From: Pseudomonas graminis
GTDB lineage: Bacteria; Pseudomonadota; Gammaproteobacteria; Pseudomonadales; Pseudomonadaceae
NCBI RefSeq assembly: GCF_002093745.1
Contig: NZ_MTSB01000019.1
Span: 1 to 64,000, forward strand
Length of the DNA stretch: 64,000 nt
Direction: 5' to 3'
The position numbers were made by a program, and so were the translations under genes. Below the pieces are notes generated by a model. It searched no databases, was not told where the DNA came from, and worked only from the letters and a program-made list of their open reading frames with translations. Positions within the stretch are counted from its first letter, which is position 1; every line of letters starts with the position of its first letter. Shown in pieces: positions 18,442-27,106 of the stretch.

Positions 18442-18948
18442 ATGGGCAACTATTATTCACTGGCACGGCTAAAAGGTTTAGCGGCTGCGATAACGATCAT
18501 GGCAACGATGACCGCCTGCTCGACCGGAGGCGGTGATCCTTTCGGCGCAATGGATTCGCTGACGGGCGATTCGAAGTACGCGCCCGAATTCATCAAAGCC
18601 AATATCATTGCCAATAAATCTACAAAGGCAAGTATCCGGGATAAGTTTGGCGCACCTTATTCCGTCCAGGATGACGTGGGAGACAATTCGTCGAGGTGGC
18701 ATTACGACCGTCGGGAATCAAAGCTGAACTCGTTGAAGAAAATAGCGGCTAAATACAGCAACCGTTATGGCTCCGGCGAGATGGCATCAGGTCTGTACGC
18801 GGGCGAGTCACGCGTGGGTGATGCCCAGGAAGTACTGGAGGATGCAGGCTCTGTCACAGGCTCCAATGCACCGGGACAGAAGACCGTGATCACCAATATC
18901 TACATCCATTTCAAAGGCGATGTGGTGAGCTACTTCAGCACCAACTAA
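18442..18948 (+). CDS. Outer-membrane lipoprotein with BamE/SmpA-like fold (putative)
   Basis: A 168-residue lipoprotein. The signal peptide LKGLAAAITIMATMTACSTGG ends in the lipobox TMTAC; residue +2 after Cys is Ser, fitting outer-membrane sorting. The segment TKASIRDKFGAPYSVQDDVG followed by SSRWHYDRRESKLN matches the BamE/SmpA pattern (helix, FG-P-turn, then W-x-Y strand). The C-terminal part is TNIYIHFKGDVVSYFSTN, also a BamE-like strand. It is preceded by the TAGTACA palindrome and followed by a bidirectional terminator. The true BamE gene is normally elsewhere and shorter, so this is a BamE-like accessory protein of unknown function. Confidence 0.68.
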   Translation: MGNYYSLARLKGLAAAITIMATMTACSTGGGDPFGAMDSLTGDSKYAPEFIKANIIANKSTKASIRDKFGAPYSVQDDVGDNSSRWHYDRRESKLNSLKKIAAKYSNRYGSGEMASGLYAGESRVGDAQEVLEDAGSVTGSNAPGQKTVITNIYIHFKGDVVSYFSTN

Positions 18949-19012
18949 TAAGGCAATGCGTCTCCAGACTGCCCATCACACACATCAGGCTTCGGCCCAC
19001 ACCCTACACACC

Positions 19013-19049
19013 TGAAAGCCGGTAAACGCATGCACGTTACCGGCTTTCA
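19013..19049. terminator. Bidirectional terminator between the two lipoprotein genes
   Basis: A perfect 13-bp stem, TGAAAGCCGGTAA with TTACCGGCTTTCA, around an 11-nt loop between two convergent genes. Short T-rich sequence follows on the plus strand (TTACTTTTTAA). Confidence 0.75.
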
Positions 19050-19054
19050 ACCCG

Positions 19055-19561
19055 TTACTTTTTAAGCGTGAATTCAGCCTTGTCAAAAGACAGCCAGCAG
19101 GAATCATTGTCGGTCCACTTCGACTCGCTGGTCCCTAAAACGCCCTTCATGAGAATCTTGTCACCCTTCTTGAAGGCGCTTATCTTTTTCTTGTTAACCA
19201 ACAGGTCATCGCGGGTCAACCCCTGGCCCGTGCATTTGGGATTGCCAGGGTCACTGAATATGACGGCGATCTGATTTTGGCCGACGGCTGTTCCGGTTTT
19301 GGTAATACGCTGCACAACGCCCGGAATAACCAATGTTCGGGCGTCCCATTTTTCTTTCGCGGTGACCTCGTTTGTTTGCCAATCAGCCCATATTTCCGTC
19401 AACGTTGTTTCCTTGGCATCGGTCAGCCCCCTGAAATCTCCGCTTAGCACATCACCGGTCTGATCAAGCACACCATTGGTCATCGACATGGCCTGATCAA
19501 GACCGGCACACCCCGACAAAGCCAGAATCAATGGAAACAAGGCTACACTTTTCATCCACAC
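19055..19561 (-). CDS. Lipoprotein with OB-fold (tRNA_anti-like) domain
   Basis: A 168-residue lipoprotein with signal peptide and lipobox LSGC (Cys18). The body reads TEIWADWQTNEVTAKEKW, then LVIPGVVQRITKTGTAVGQN, then FKKGDKILMKGVLGTSES: the strand-turn pattern of the tRNA_anti-like OB-fold found in many exported proteins of unknown function. It is divergent from the FadL-type gene and convergent with the lipoprotein at 18442. A TAGTACA-GA-TGCACTA site lies about 105 bp upstream of its start. Exported function unknown; OB-fold call by motif resemblance. Confidence 0.65.
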   Translation of the reverse strand: MWMKSVALFPLILALSGCAGLDQAMSMTNGVLDQTGDVLSGDFRGLTDAKETTLTEIWADWQTNEVTAKEKWDARTLVIPGVVQRITKTGTAVGQNQIAVIFSDPGNPKCTGQGLTRDDLLVNKKKISAFKKGDKILMKGVLGTSESKWTDNDSCWLSFDKAEFTLKK

Positions 19562-19664
19562 ACTCCGCTGGCTGGTTACTTATGTGCTTTACCCTCTCTT
19601 TTTTAACTAACGGAGGGCAAAAAACTTCGCACAAAATCGTAGCCACTGCGTAAAGGGGCATCAA

Positions 19665-19680
19665 TAGTACAGATGCACTA
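19665..19680. promoter_or_regulatory. TAGTACA-N2-TGTACTA operator, copy 2
   Basis: TAGTACA-GA-TGCACTA, one mismatch from the perfect palindrome, about 105 bp upstream of the minus-strand lipoprotein gene that starts at 19561. Confidence 0.6.
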
Positions 19681-19740
19681 CCGCGTGCTGTTGTTCCTGA
19701 TGTGCTGGACTTAAAAAATAGCCACACACACCACTGACGA

Positions 19741-21009
19741 TCAGAAACGATAGGTCGCGCCAACGCCGAGTAAATTCGCATGGCTCTGATAGGTCGCACT
19801 GTAACTGCCTAGCGCATTGGCGCGACTGACATCGACACGTTCTTCTTGAAGATAAGAATAAGCCACATCCAGGGTCAGTTGCGGCGTGACGTCATAGCCC
19901 GCCCCGACGCTGAATACCTTGCGATCGCCCGTTGGTGTGCGTGGCGAGCGATTGGTGTTGCTGGTCGGTGACTGATCGAACAAAACGCCTGCACGCAGTG
20001 CCCACTGTTGATCCAACCGATAGGCCGTGCCGATGGCATAGGCCCATGTATCGTGCCAGTTCAGGCCTTCCTGAATAGACCCGGTCAGCGCTGACGCCAG
20101 GGAGCCTCCCTGCGCAGCCGAAACAGGCTGATTACGAAGGTTCAGGTCCTGCATGCTGCTCCAGCCGGTTCGGGTAGCACTGGCATAAAGCGTCCAGGCG
20201 TCGTTCAGTTCCTGGGTAACAGAAAGATCGTAGGACTCCGGCGTGGCCACTTTCAGCGTGCAGTCATAGCGATTGCTGGCGAGCAACTGCGGCGGTGTTC
20301 CGGCACCGGTCGAGACTTGCGTATGGCAGCCCAGCTTGTAGTCGACCTTGGAATGGTACGTCAGCCCCACGCGCGTGGTGTCGGTCGCATTGAACAGCAC
20401 GCCAATGTTGAAGCCTACGGCAGTGTCATCACCGCTGACTTTTACGCGCGTGTCGGCAATGGCGGGATTGAGCGTGATATCCGACTCCAGCGTCCCGGCA
20501 ATTCGATTGAACGTGGGACCCACGCCAATCGACAACCTGTCGTTGAAGGCGTAGCTGAGCGTGGGCTGAATTGTCACCACCTTGAGGTCGCTCTTGCTGG
20601 CAAACAGGCGCCCTTGAAAACCATTTTCATAGTCGGTGGATAAACCAAAAGGGGCATACAGACCCAGGCCAAACGCCCAGTGCTCGTCGAGTTTCCGGGT
20701 AAAAAAACCGAATGGAATCGAGCTGAAGGGCACCATATCGCCGTCGTTGCTGCCCTGTGAACGACCGGCGGCATGGCTGATGTCGGTGGACGCGTCGATG
20801 AACGTGACACCGGCCGTGATTTGCCTGCCTTCAAGGCGCGCCATACCTGCCGGGTTGCCGTAGACCGTGCTGGCGTCCGCCGCCATTGAAGCGCGTCCGG
20901 CCTGCCCGACGCCCATGCCGCTGATGCTCTGCTCGGTGCGAGCAAAACCGCCAGCAAGAACGTGAGAGGATGCCAGCGCAGCCGCGAGGCCAAGTGTTCT
21001 CTTCAGCAT
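19741..21009 (-). CDS. FadL/TodX-family outer-membrane porin for hydrophobic compounds
   Basis: A 422-residue beta-barrel with a cleavable signal peptide (MLKRTLGLAAALASSHVLA). The mature N-terminus GGFARTEQSISGMGVGQAGR matches the FadL hatch region (SGMGxAxAG), followed by STVYGNPAGMARLEG. It ends in YRF, the terminal aromatic signal for barrel assembly. FadL proteins carry long-chain fatty acids or aromatic hydrocarbons across the outer membrane. Length (422) is normal. It is monocistronic, divergent from the autotransporter, and has a TAGTACA-CA-TGAGCTA site 138 bp upstream. Substrate unknown. Confidence 0.87.
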   Translation of the reverse strand: MLKRTLGLAAALASSHVLAGGFARTEQSISGMGVGQAGRASMAADASTVYGNPAGMARLEGRQITAGVTFIDASTDISHAAGRSQGSNDGDMVPFSSIPFGFFTRKLDEHWAFGLGLYAPFGLSTDYENGFQGRLFASKSDLKVVTIQPTLSYAFNDRLSIGVGPTFNRIAGTLESDITLNPAIADTRVKVSGDDTAVGFNIGVLFNATDTTRVGLTYHSKVDYKLGCHTQVSTGAGTPPQLLASNRYDCTLKVATPESYDLSVTQELNDAWTLYASATRTGWSSMQDLNLRNQPVSAAQGGSLASALTGSIQEGLNWHDTWAYAIGTAYRLDQQWALRAGVLFDQSPTSNTNRSPRTPTGDRKVFSVGAGYDVTPQLTLDVAYSYLQEERVDVSRANALGSYSATYQSHANLLGVGATYRF

Positions 21010-21147
21010 AGTAGTTTTTATCTGCAGGGGTCATTGTTTATACGTGACGGGAACAGCTTCGCGGGCAACTTATTTGGGCCACTGTCATCTTTCACGGGCG
21101 ATTTTTAGTGCGCGCACGAGACTAATTCGCGCAGAAGAAAATTGCCA

Positions 21148-21163
21148 TAGTACACATGAGCTA
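21148..21163. promoter_or_regulatory. TAGTACA-N2-TGTACTA operator, copy 3
   Basis: TAGTACA-CA-TGAGCTA: the left heptamer is exact and the right one has two mismatches. It lies 138 bp upstream of the FadL-type gene start (minus strand), within the 338-bp divergent intergenic region 21010-21347. Confidence 0.55.
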
Positions 21164-21212
21164 TTGAACTATCGCCTGCACAGTGTTTCGACCAACTGTA
21201 GTGATTGGCCAC

Positions 21213-21228
21213 TAGTACAGGCGTGCTA
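21213..21228. promoter_or_regulatory. TAGTACA-N2-TGTACTA operator, copy 4
   Basis: TAGTACA-GG-CGTGCTA: the left heptamer is exact and the right one has two mismatches. It lies about 120 bp upstream of the autotransporter start. Copies 3 and 4 lie 65 bp apart in the same divergent region, one nearer each gene. Nothing else recognisable is in 21010-21347. Confidence 0.55.
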
Positions 21229-21347
21229 TTTTAATAATAACTTCGCCTCCCGATACTCCCGTTGTTGGCACCCTGCCGAACGGAACCGCTTTAGCCCTCA
21301 GGGCTGGCAGCCACCCTCGTGGCCTTTATGGAGTATCTGGAGTCGCT

Positions 21348-24300
21348 ATGAACCCCTTATTTAGAATATCCCCCCTTGCGTTTGCGATTACTCTTGCACT
21401 GCTCCCGGAGGCCCATGCAGTTGACTATGTGCTCACTAACGGTCAGGAAACGTTTAACAGCGACCGCGTAGTCGATGGCGCGATCGACGTCAATTCAACT
21501 GACGGCAACACCTCCACCCTCACGATCAACAGCGGCGCAACGGTGACCAGCGAAGGCGGCCGTATCGTGGGGCAAGCCAGCCGTACCGGCGTCAACATGG
21601 CTCAGGCCAACGTTGTGGTTGAAGGGGCCGGTTCGCGCTGGGTGGTGCCTCGTACCTCATTCGTGCTCGGTAACACCATCGTTGTCGGTGGTGTCGGCCA
21701 GGGCGACCTGACCGTCCGTAACGGGGGGCAAGTGTCGGTGCGGGATCTGGATCTGGGCGATGTCAACGGCGCTCGTTCCAACGCCTTTTCGAACGCGACG
21801 CTGTCGGTGAGCGGCCAGAACTCTCTGGTCGACGCAGTCAACATCGAGGCCGGTGGAGTGTTCGTCTATAAGTCGAGCATCACGGCCAATGACGGCGGCA
21901 AAATCAACAGCCAGCAGGTCGACATTGACTCGGTCGTCAGGCTTTCCGGGGCAGGAACGCGCTGGGACAACAGCGGCTCTTTCCTGAACAGAAACGACCT
22001 GACCCTCGAGAACGGCGCAGTACTGACGAGTGACTCTCTGCGACTGGGTTCGGCCGTTATCAACCGCAGCAATCAGGTCAATGTTACCGGACAGGGCACC
22101 CGCCTCGACGTGCAAGCGTTGACGCTCGGCACCGGCGTTGTCCGTACTTACATGACGCTGGCCGACGGTGCCGAACTGAGCGCCACCAACGGTATGCTCA
22201 TCAGCTTCGTGAACGACAGCAACACGGCGACGCGCGGCACGTTTACCATCGGCGGCTCGGTCGCGGTGGACCCTGACCGTACCGATGTTGACTCCATGAC
22301 TGCCGGAGCAGCTCAGGCGGCAGGCCGACTGAACCCGCAAACCGCCGTCAGCTTTGGCACCGGCAACGGCTCCCTGGCGTTCAACCATACAGACCCCGAT
22401 CTGCAGTTCGCCAACACGCTGAACGGAACGGGTCGAGTGTATGCGTTCAGCGGTAATACCACGCTGAGTGGCGACATCTCGGGGTTGGCCGGCAGCGTCG
22501 TTGTGCGCGGCGGGCGACTGGTGTTGTCGGGGAACGTCGACCAGGTCAATCAGCGCGGCAACACTGCCGCTACCCAAAGCGTTTCGCGGTTTAACGTAGG
22601 CAACGGCACCCTGGTGGTCAACGGCATTGCGGGTCGCAATCAGTTCGGGACCTACACCAACAGCGCCCAGGTACTGGACGGAGGCGTTCTGGCTGGCGTC
22701 GGTCAAGTGGGCAGCACTCAGGTCGCTGCCGGCGGCACCCTGTCGCCCGGCGAAAACGCCATCGGCGCGCTGGCCATACAAGGCGATCTCGACATGGCCG
22801 CCGGCTCACGCTACGCCGCAGACATCGCCGGCGACGGCAGGGCAGACAAAATCAACGTGAGCGGCACAGCGACCCTGCGCGGTACGCAGGTCAACGTGAC
22901 CGCGCTGGACCCCGCGCAAAGCTATCAGAGCGGCAGAACCTACACCCTGCTCTCCGCCCAAGGCGGCGTGGTCGACGGCGCAACCCCAGGAACAGCCTAT
23001 GCCCAGGCGCTGACCAACTCGGCGTTTCTGAATGTCGGACTGCAACGTACTGCCAATGACCTGAACCTGACCATCGAGCAAAAAAGTGTAGAGCCGACGC
23101 CGACGCCGGAACCAACTCCGACTCCAACTCCAACTCCAGAACCTACACCTACACCTACACCTACACCTACACCTGAACCGACTCCGACTCCGACTCCAGA
23201 GCCTACGCCTACGCCTACTCCAGAGCCGACTCCAGCACCCACACCGGGCATCTTTCAGACGGTCATGCTGACTCAGAATCAGTTCAATACCGCTGGCGCG
23301 CTGAGCGTGCTGGAGCAAAGCGGCGAGCCCCTGCGTCTTTACAACAACCTGCTGATTCTGGATGCCGAAAGCGCTCGCAACGCCGCCGATCAACTGTCCG
23401 GCGACTACCTCGGCAGTACTTCAACAGCCCTGATCGCCAATAGCCAGGTGGTGTCCGGAGTGTTAGGCACCCGTATGCGTAATCTTCTGGATACGGGAAC
23501 GTTACGCATGCCAGCCATGGCACTCAATCTGATGCCAAGCGCACCGACCACTCAAAACGGCGCCTGGGTGCAGCCATTCGGCAACTGGACCAAGACAAGC
23601 GGCAATAACGGTGCCGGTGGTCTGCACCAAAGCACCGGCGGCCTGCTGTTCGGGGCTGATGGTAGCTTCACCCCGGATTGGCGCGGTGGCGTCTACGCCG
23701 GTTACAGCCGTTCGAAATTCGATGCCGATGATCGCGATGCCGACGGCCACAGCGACAACTACCATCTGGGGCTCTACACCGGTGCCCAGGTCGATGCCCT
23801 GCGCCTCAGCGCCGACGTCGGTTACACCTGGCACAAGCTGGAGAGTGAGCGGAATGTGGCGTTTGCCGGATTCAGTGACCATTTGACCGGCAAACGCGAC
23901 GCTCAATCGCTGCAGGCAAGTGGCGAAGCGGCCTACCGCATACCGGTCGGCAGCATGGCTCTGGAGCCTTTCGCCGGTCTTTCTTACGTGCGCTACGACG
24001 CCAAAGACCTGCACGAAAAAGGCGGGCCAGCCGCGCTGGACGTGTCCAGCGATAAACAGGACACCTTCTTCTCGACACTGGGTCTGCGCGCGTCGTCGAG
24101 CATCAATGTGGCGAACGTTAACACTCAGGTTTACGGCTCAGTAGGATGGCGACGCGCCTATGGTGATCTGGATCCGCGAAACGAACAGAGCTTCGCTGGC
24201 GGTCCAGGTTTCGAAGTACAGGGCGTCGCTCAGACCCGCGACACGGCCTTGACTGAAGTGGGTGCGAAACTGCGATTGACCAGGCAGACGGATCTTGACC

Positions 24301-24374
24301 TGTCCTACCAGGGACAGTTCGGCACCGACACGCGCTTCCATTCGGTCAACGCAGGCGTGACGGTCCGCTTCTGA
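21348..24374 (+). CDS. Type V autotransporter with beta-helix passenger
   Basis: A 1008-residue classical autotransporter. The signal peptide is about 24 residues (ends LLPEAHA). The passenger (25-580) is made of Gly/Asn/Thr/Val-rich strands with repeated LTVRNGG, LTLENGA and LSGDISG patterns, and contains a PATR-like stretch and the [22 protein letters not shown] motif typical of autotransporter beta-helices. No protease or lipase active site was seen, so an adhesin or surface protein is likely. A Pro-Thr/Pro-Glu linker (583-635) leads to the autotransporter beta-domain (about 720-1008): [32 protein letters not shown], ending in VTVRF. It is monocistronic with an intrinsic terminator. Confidence 0.88.
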   Translation: MNPLFRISPLAFAITLALLPEAHAVDYVLTNGQETFNSDRVVDGAIDVNSTDGNTSTLTINSGATVTSEGGRIVGQASRTGVNMAQANVVVEGAGSRWVVPRTSFVLGNTIVVGGVGQGDLTVRNGGQVSVRDLDLGDVNGARSNAFSNATLSVSGQNSLVDAVNIEAGGVFVYKSSITANDGGKINSQQVDIDSVVRLSGAGTRWDNSGSFLNRNDLTLENGAVLTSDSLRLGSAVINRSNQVNVTGQGTRLDVQALTLGTGVVRTYMTLADGAELSATNGMLISFVNDSNTATRGTFTIGGSVAVDPDRTDVDSMTAGAAQAAGRLNPQTAVSFGTGNGSLAFNHTDPDLQFANTLNGTGRVYAFSGNTTLSGDISGLAGSVVVRGGRLVLSGNVDQVNQRGNTAATQSVSRFNVGNGTLVVNGIAGRNQFGTYTNSAQVLDGGVLAGVGQVGSTQVAAGGTLSPGENAIGALAIQGDLDMAAGSRYAADIAGDGRADKINVSGTATLRGTQVNVTALDPAQSYQSGRTYTLLSAQGGVVDGATPGTAYAQALTNSAFLNVGLQRTANDLNLTIEQKSVEPTPTPEPTPTPTPTPEPTPTPTPTPTPEPTPTPTPEPTPTPTPEPTPAPTPGIFQTVMLTQNQFNTAGALSVLEQSGEPLRLYNNLLILDAESARNAADQLSGDYLGSTSTALIANSQVVSGVLGTRMRNLLDTGTLRMPAMALNLMPSAPTTQNGAWVQPFGNWTKTSGNNGAGGLHQSTGGLLFGADGSFTPDWRGGVYAGYSRSKFDADDRDADGHSDNYHLGLYTGAQVDALRLSADVGYTWHKLESERNVAFAGFSDHLTGKRDAQSLQASGEAAYRIPVGSMALEPFAGLSYVRYDAKDLHEKGGPAALDVSSDKQDTFFSTLGLRASSSINVANVNTQVYGSVGWRRAYGDLDPRNEQSFAGGPGFEVQGVAQTRDTALTEVGAKLRLTRQTDLDLSYQGQFGTDTRFHSVNAGVTVRF
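23094..23249 (+). repeat. Short tandem repeats encoding a (PT/PE)n linker
   Basis: Six-base units of the type CC(G/A/T)AC(G/T/C) and CCNGAA repeat through about 156 bp and encode alternating Pro-Thr with Pro-Glu every 6-12 residues. Near-identical blocks (CCTACACCTACACCTA) suggest slippage. Multiples of 6 keep the frame, so linker length can vary between strains without loss of the barrel. Confidence 0.8.
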
Positions 24375-24456
24375 CCGTCGTTTCAGCGCTCAGCGTTATA
24401 CACAAGTCTGCTCTCGATTCTGGCCGTAGGCCGTGAGGGCAAACTTGCTCGCGAAG

Positions 24457-24501
24457 GGGCCAGTACCGCACCGGAAACGGTGCGTCTGGACCCTTTTTTT
24501 T
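24457..24501 (+). terminator. Intrinsic terminator of the autotransporter gene
   Basis: A long two-part stem: GGGCCAG pairs with CTGG-A-CCC outside, and CGCACCG pairs with CGGTGCG around a GAAA loop inside. Eight T follow at 24494-24501. It lies 83 bp past the autotransporter stop. The rest of 24375-24714 has no gene. Confidence 0.82.
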
Positions 24502-24641
24502 CTTGAGCAAACTCATCACAGAGGGTTTGATCAAGGTCGCGACTGCAGCCAAGACCATCCGGATCAGCATGACTTGCTACCCGCCTCTCCCCCCACCTGC
24601 TTATGTTTTCCAAAGTGGGCCGTTTTATTCCGTATACGCTA

Positions 24642-24665
24642 AAGCTTCTCAGTGTGTAGAAGCTT
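24642..24665 (-). terminator. Hairpin at the end of the ribitol operon
   Basis: AAGCTTCT pairs with AGAAGCTT around an 8-nt loop, 50 bp past the kinase stop on the minus strand. No T-run follows in that direction, so termination is uncertain. Confidence 0.35.
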
Positions 24666-24714
24666 GATGATCGCTCGCTGGATGATCTGTCCCTCACGGA
24701 CTTCCGGGTCGAAC

Positions 24715-26337
24715 TCACTCTCGAATGAACATAGATCGTACTTCTCGTTCAGCTGCCTGAAGAACCTCGAACGCGGCGTAGCGCCTGCGATGCTCGTCTG
24801 CGAGCGCTCCCTGTACCGGTGTAAACACACGGTTCAGGCTTGCCATGCGTTCCATGACATCGAGCAGAGGTAAACCCGCTTCAGCAGCAACGGCGCCCAG
24901 CATGGCCGCCCCTCGCAATACCGGCTCTTCGGTGTCACTGACCGCCACTGGTATACCGGTGGCATCGGCAAGCAGCTGCCGGACGAAATCGCTCTGGGCT
25001 GCACCACCACTGGCGACAATCAGCTCGATATGGATACCGTCACGCGACAGGGCTTCAAGCAGCTGCCGCAGACCGTAAGCGATGCCGCAGAGGCCGGCGA
25101 CGTATAGGCCGGGGAGTCCCTCCAGTTCCCGATCCAGGGTCAGGCCAGCGAGTACCGCACGGGCATCGGGATCGGCGAACGGCGAACGGTTACCGAGGAA
25201 TTCGGGCACCACGTGCAGACCGTCGGCCAGACTCAGCGCCGCGCTACCGAGAGGCGCCACCTGGGCTTCGAGCCAGGCAAGCAGCGTCAGGCCCTGTCGC
25301 TCAGCCGTCTCGCGTGCTTCCCCCACTGCCGGGTGCAGAGAGACCAGGTGATCGATGGCCGACCCCGCCGCCGACTGCCCGCCCTCGGTGAGCCAGAGCC
25401 CCGGCAGCATAGCCGAGTAATATGGCCCCCAGACGCCATCGACGTAGGTCGGCACCGGGCTGGATGCCATGGAGCAGGCCGAGGTGCCGAAGATATAGGC
25501 TAGACGCTGCGTGACCGCCGTCTGCCCATGGGGGGAAGCGCCGCCGAGGGAGCCGACCCCACCAGCATGGGCGTCGATCAGCGCCGCGCCCACCGCCGTG
25601 CCCGGCAACAAGCTGAAATCGGCTGCCGCGGTCGGGCAGAGACCCTGGCCCAAGGGCGTACCAGGTTCGACGATGCGCGTGCCAATGCGCACGAAACCTT
25701 CCGCTGCCAGTTCGCCAAGCCCTATGGTCTCAAAATAGGAGGCGTCCCAGCGTTGCTCGTGGGCCAGATAGGTCCACTTGCAGGTGACGGTGCAGGCCGA
25801 TCGCGCCAGGTCGCCGGTGGCACGCCAGGTGAGATAGTCTGCCAGGTCGAAAAAATGCCCGGCGCGGTCGAAAGCCTGTGGCAGATGACGTTTGAGCCAG
25901 AGCAGCTTGGGCGTTTCCATCTCCGGCGATATACGCCCCCCTACGTAGCGCAGTACCGGATGGCCAGTCGCGGTGATCTCGATCGCCTCCGCCGTGGCGC
26001 GATGATCCATCCAGACCATGACGTTGCGCTGGTCGTCGCCTGAGTCGCCGACGCCGACCGGATCGCCCGCGGCCGTCACCACCACCAGCGAGCAGGTGGC
26101 ATCGAAGCCGATGCCAGCGATGGCCTCAGCCGCGACGCCAGCCTCGTCCAGCACGCTACGGACGCTGCTGGCAATGGCCTGCCAGATCTGTTCAGCCGAC
26201 TGCTCGACCCGCTGTCCGCCGCCGTGCCAAGTCTCCAGCGGAGTCTTGACCGCAGCCAGCAACCGCCCGCTGGCGTCGAACACGCCTGCCCGCGCGCTGC
26301 CAGTTCCCACATCGACCCCTATGAAATATTGGCCCAT
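24715..26337 (-). CDS. FGGY-family carbohydrate kinase, probable D-ribulokinase
   Basis: A 540-residue FGGY pentulose kinase. The N-terminal phosphate motif is IGVDVGTGSARAGVFDASG; NVMVWMDHRATAEA, GRISPEMETPKLLWLKRHLP and FDLADYLTWRATGD mark the ribulokinase branch; the second domain has GTAVGAALIDAHAGGVGSLG and the ATP-site segment LIVASGGAAQSDFVRQLLAD. It would convert D-ribulose to D-ribulose 5-phosphate. Its ATG lies only 4 bp after the stop of the ribitol dehydrogenase, so the two are coupled and form a ribitol to ribulose-5-P route. The family is sure; the substrate comes from context. Confidence 0.82.
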   Translation of the reverse strand: MGQYFIGVDVGTGSARAGVFDASGRLLAAVKTPLETWHGGGQRVEQSAEQIWQAIASSVRSVLDEAGVAAEAIAGIGFDATCSLVVVTAAGDPVGVGDSGDDQRNVMVWMDHRATAEAIEITATGHPVLRYVGGRISPEMETPKLLWLKRHLPQAFDRAGHFFDLADYLTWRATGDLARSACTVTCKWTYLAHEQRWDASYFETIGLGELAAEGFVRIGTRIVEPGTPLGQGLCPTAAADFSLLPGTAVGAALIDAHAGGVGSLGGASPHGQTAVTQRLAYIFGTSACSMASSPVPTYVDGVWGPYYSAMLPGLWLTEGGQSAAGSAIDHLVSLHPAVGEARETAERQGLTLLAWLEAQVAPLGSAALSLADGLHVVPEFLGNRSPFADPDARAVLAGLTLDRELEGLPGLYVAGLCGIAYGLRQLLEALSRDGIHIELIVASGGAAQSDFVRQLLADATGIPVAVSDTEEPVLRGAAMLGAVAAEAGLPLLDVMERMASLNRVFTPVQGALADEHRRRYAAFEVLQAAEREVRSMFIRE

Positions 26338-26341
26338 GGCA

Positions 26342-27070
26342 TTAAAGGTCCACGCTGAAGGGCATGATGATCAGATCGCGGACCACCACGTTGCGCGGCC
26401 GGGTCAGCATGAACAGCACCGCTTCGGCGACCTCGTTGGCCTCCATCAGGGCACCCGACGCCTTGGCCTCGTCGAGCTTGGATTGCGGCCAGTCGCTGAT
26501 CAACGCGGTGACCACCGGCCCGGGCGCCACCGCACCGACGCGAACGCCATGTTTAATCAATTGCCGGCGCAGGGTATGAGTGAAGGCCTGGATGGCATGC
26601 TTGGACGCCGTGTAGATCGGCTCCCATACCACCGGGATCAGGCCGGCGATGGAGCTAGTCAGAATGATGTCGCCGCTGCCCCGTTCGATCATGTGCGGCA
26701 GCACAGCCTGCACCGACCGGAAGGTGGCGTTGATGTTCAGATTAAGCATGCGATCCCACTGATCAGGATCGCCATTCGCAACTTCGCCGCCGATGTAGGC
26801 GCCAGCGTTGGCGTGGAAGATGTCGAGCCGACCGAAGCGGTCGAGGATCTGCGGCAGCATGGTCTTGACGCTGTCCGGATCAAGCAAGTCCACCACCACG
26901 GGGAAGGCGTTCGGACCCAGCTCGACGCAGGCCTTCTCCAGGCCTTCGCGAGAGCGGTCTATCAACGCCACCTGGGCACCGGCGGCTAGCATTTCCTTGG
27001 CGCACGCCAGGCCGATACCGGAGGCACCGCCAGTAATGGCGGCGACTTTCAGGGAGAGTTTCTGGTTCAT
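26342..27070 (-). CDS. rbtD: Ribitol 2-dehydrogenase (SDR family)
   Basis: A 242-residue short-chain dehydrogenase that oxidises ribitol to D-ribulose with NAD. The cofactor motif is [12 protein letters not shown] (14-25), the NAG motif lies in [18 protein letters not shown], and the catalytic Tyr-Lys in [11 protein letters not shown] with the Ser in LTSSIAG. The runs [32 protein letters not shown] and the ending in SVDL closely match Klebsiella ribitol dehydrogenase as I remember it, so the substrate assignment is better than usual for an SDR. It lies between the permease and the kinase. Confidence 0.82.
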   Translation of the reverse strand: MNQKLSLKVAAITGGASGIGLACAKEMLAAGAQVALIDRSREGLEKACVELGPNAFPVVVDLLDPDSVKTMLPQILDRFGRLDIFHANAGAYIGGEVANGDPDQWDRMLNLNINATFRSVQAVLPHMIERGSGDIILTSSIAGLIPVVWEPIYTASKHAIQAFTHTLRRQLIKHGVRVGAVAPGPVVTALISDWPQSKLDEAKASGALMEANEVAEAVLFMLTRPRNVVVRDLIIMPFSVDL

Positions 27071-27106
27071 GTATTCACCTCTGCATTCGAAAGTGGGACG
27101 GCAGAG

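Noticed and set aside
23094..23249. CRISPR-like or satellite repeat
   Set aside because: The repeats are 6-bp, contiguous and in frame, encoding a Pro-Thr linker; there are no spacers.
26018..26989. 323-codon plus-strand frame across the ribitol kinase and dehydrogenase genes
   Set aside because: Antisense shadow; spans two real genes and has no domain.
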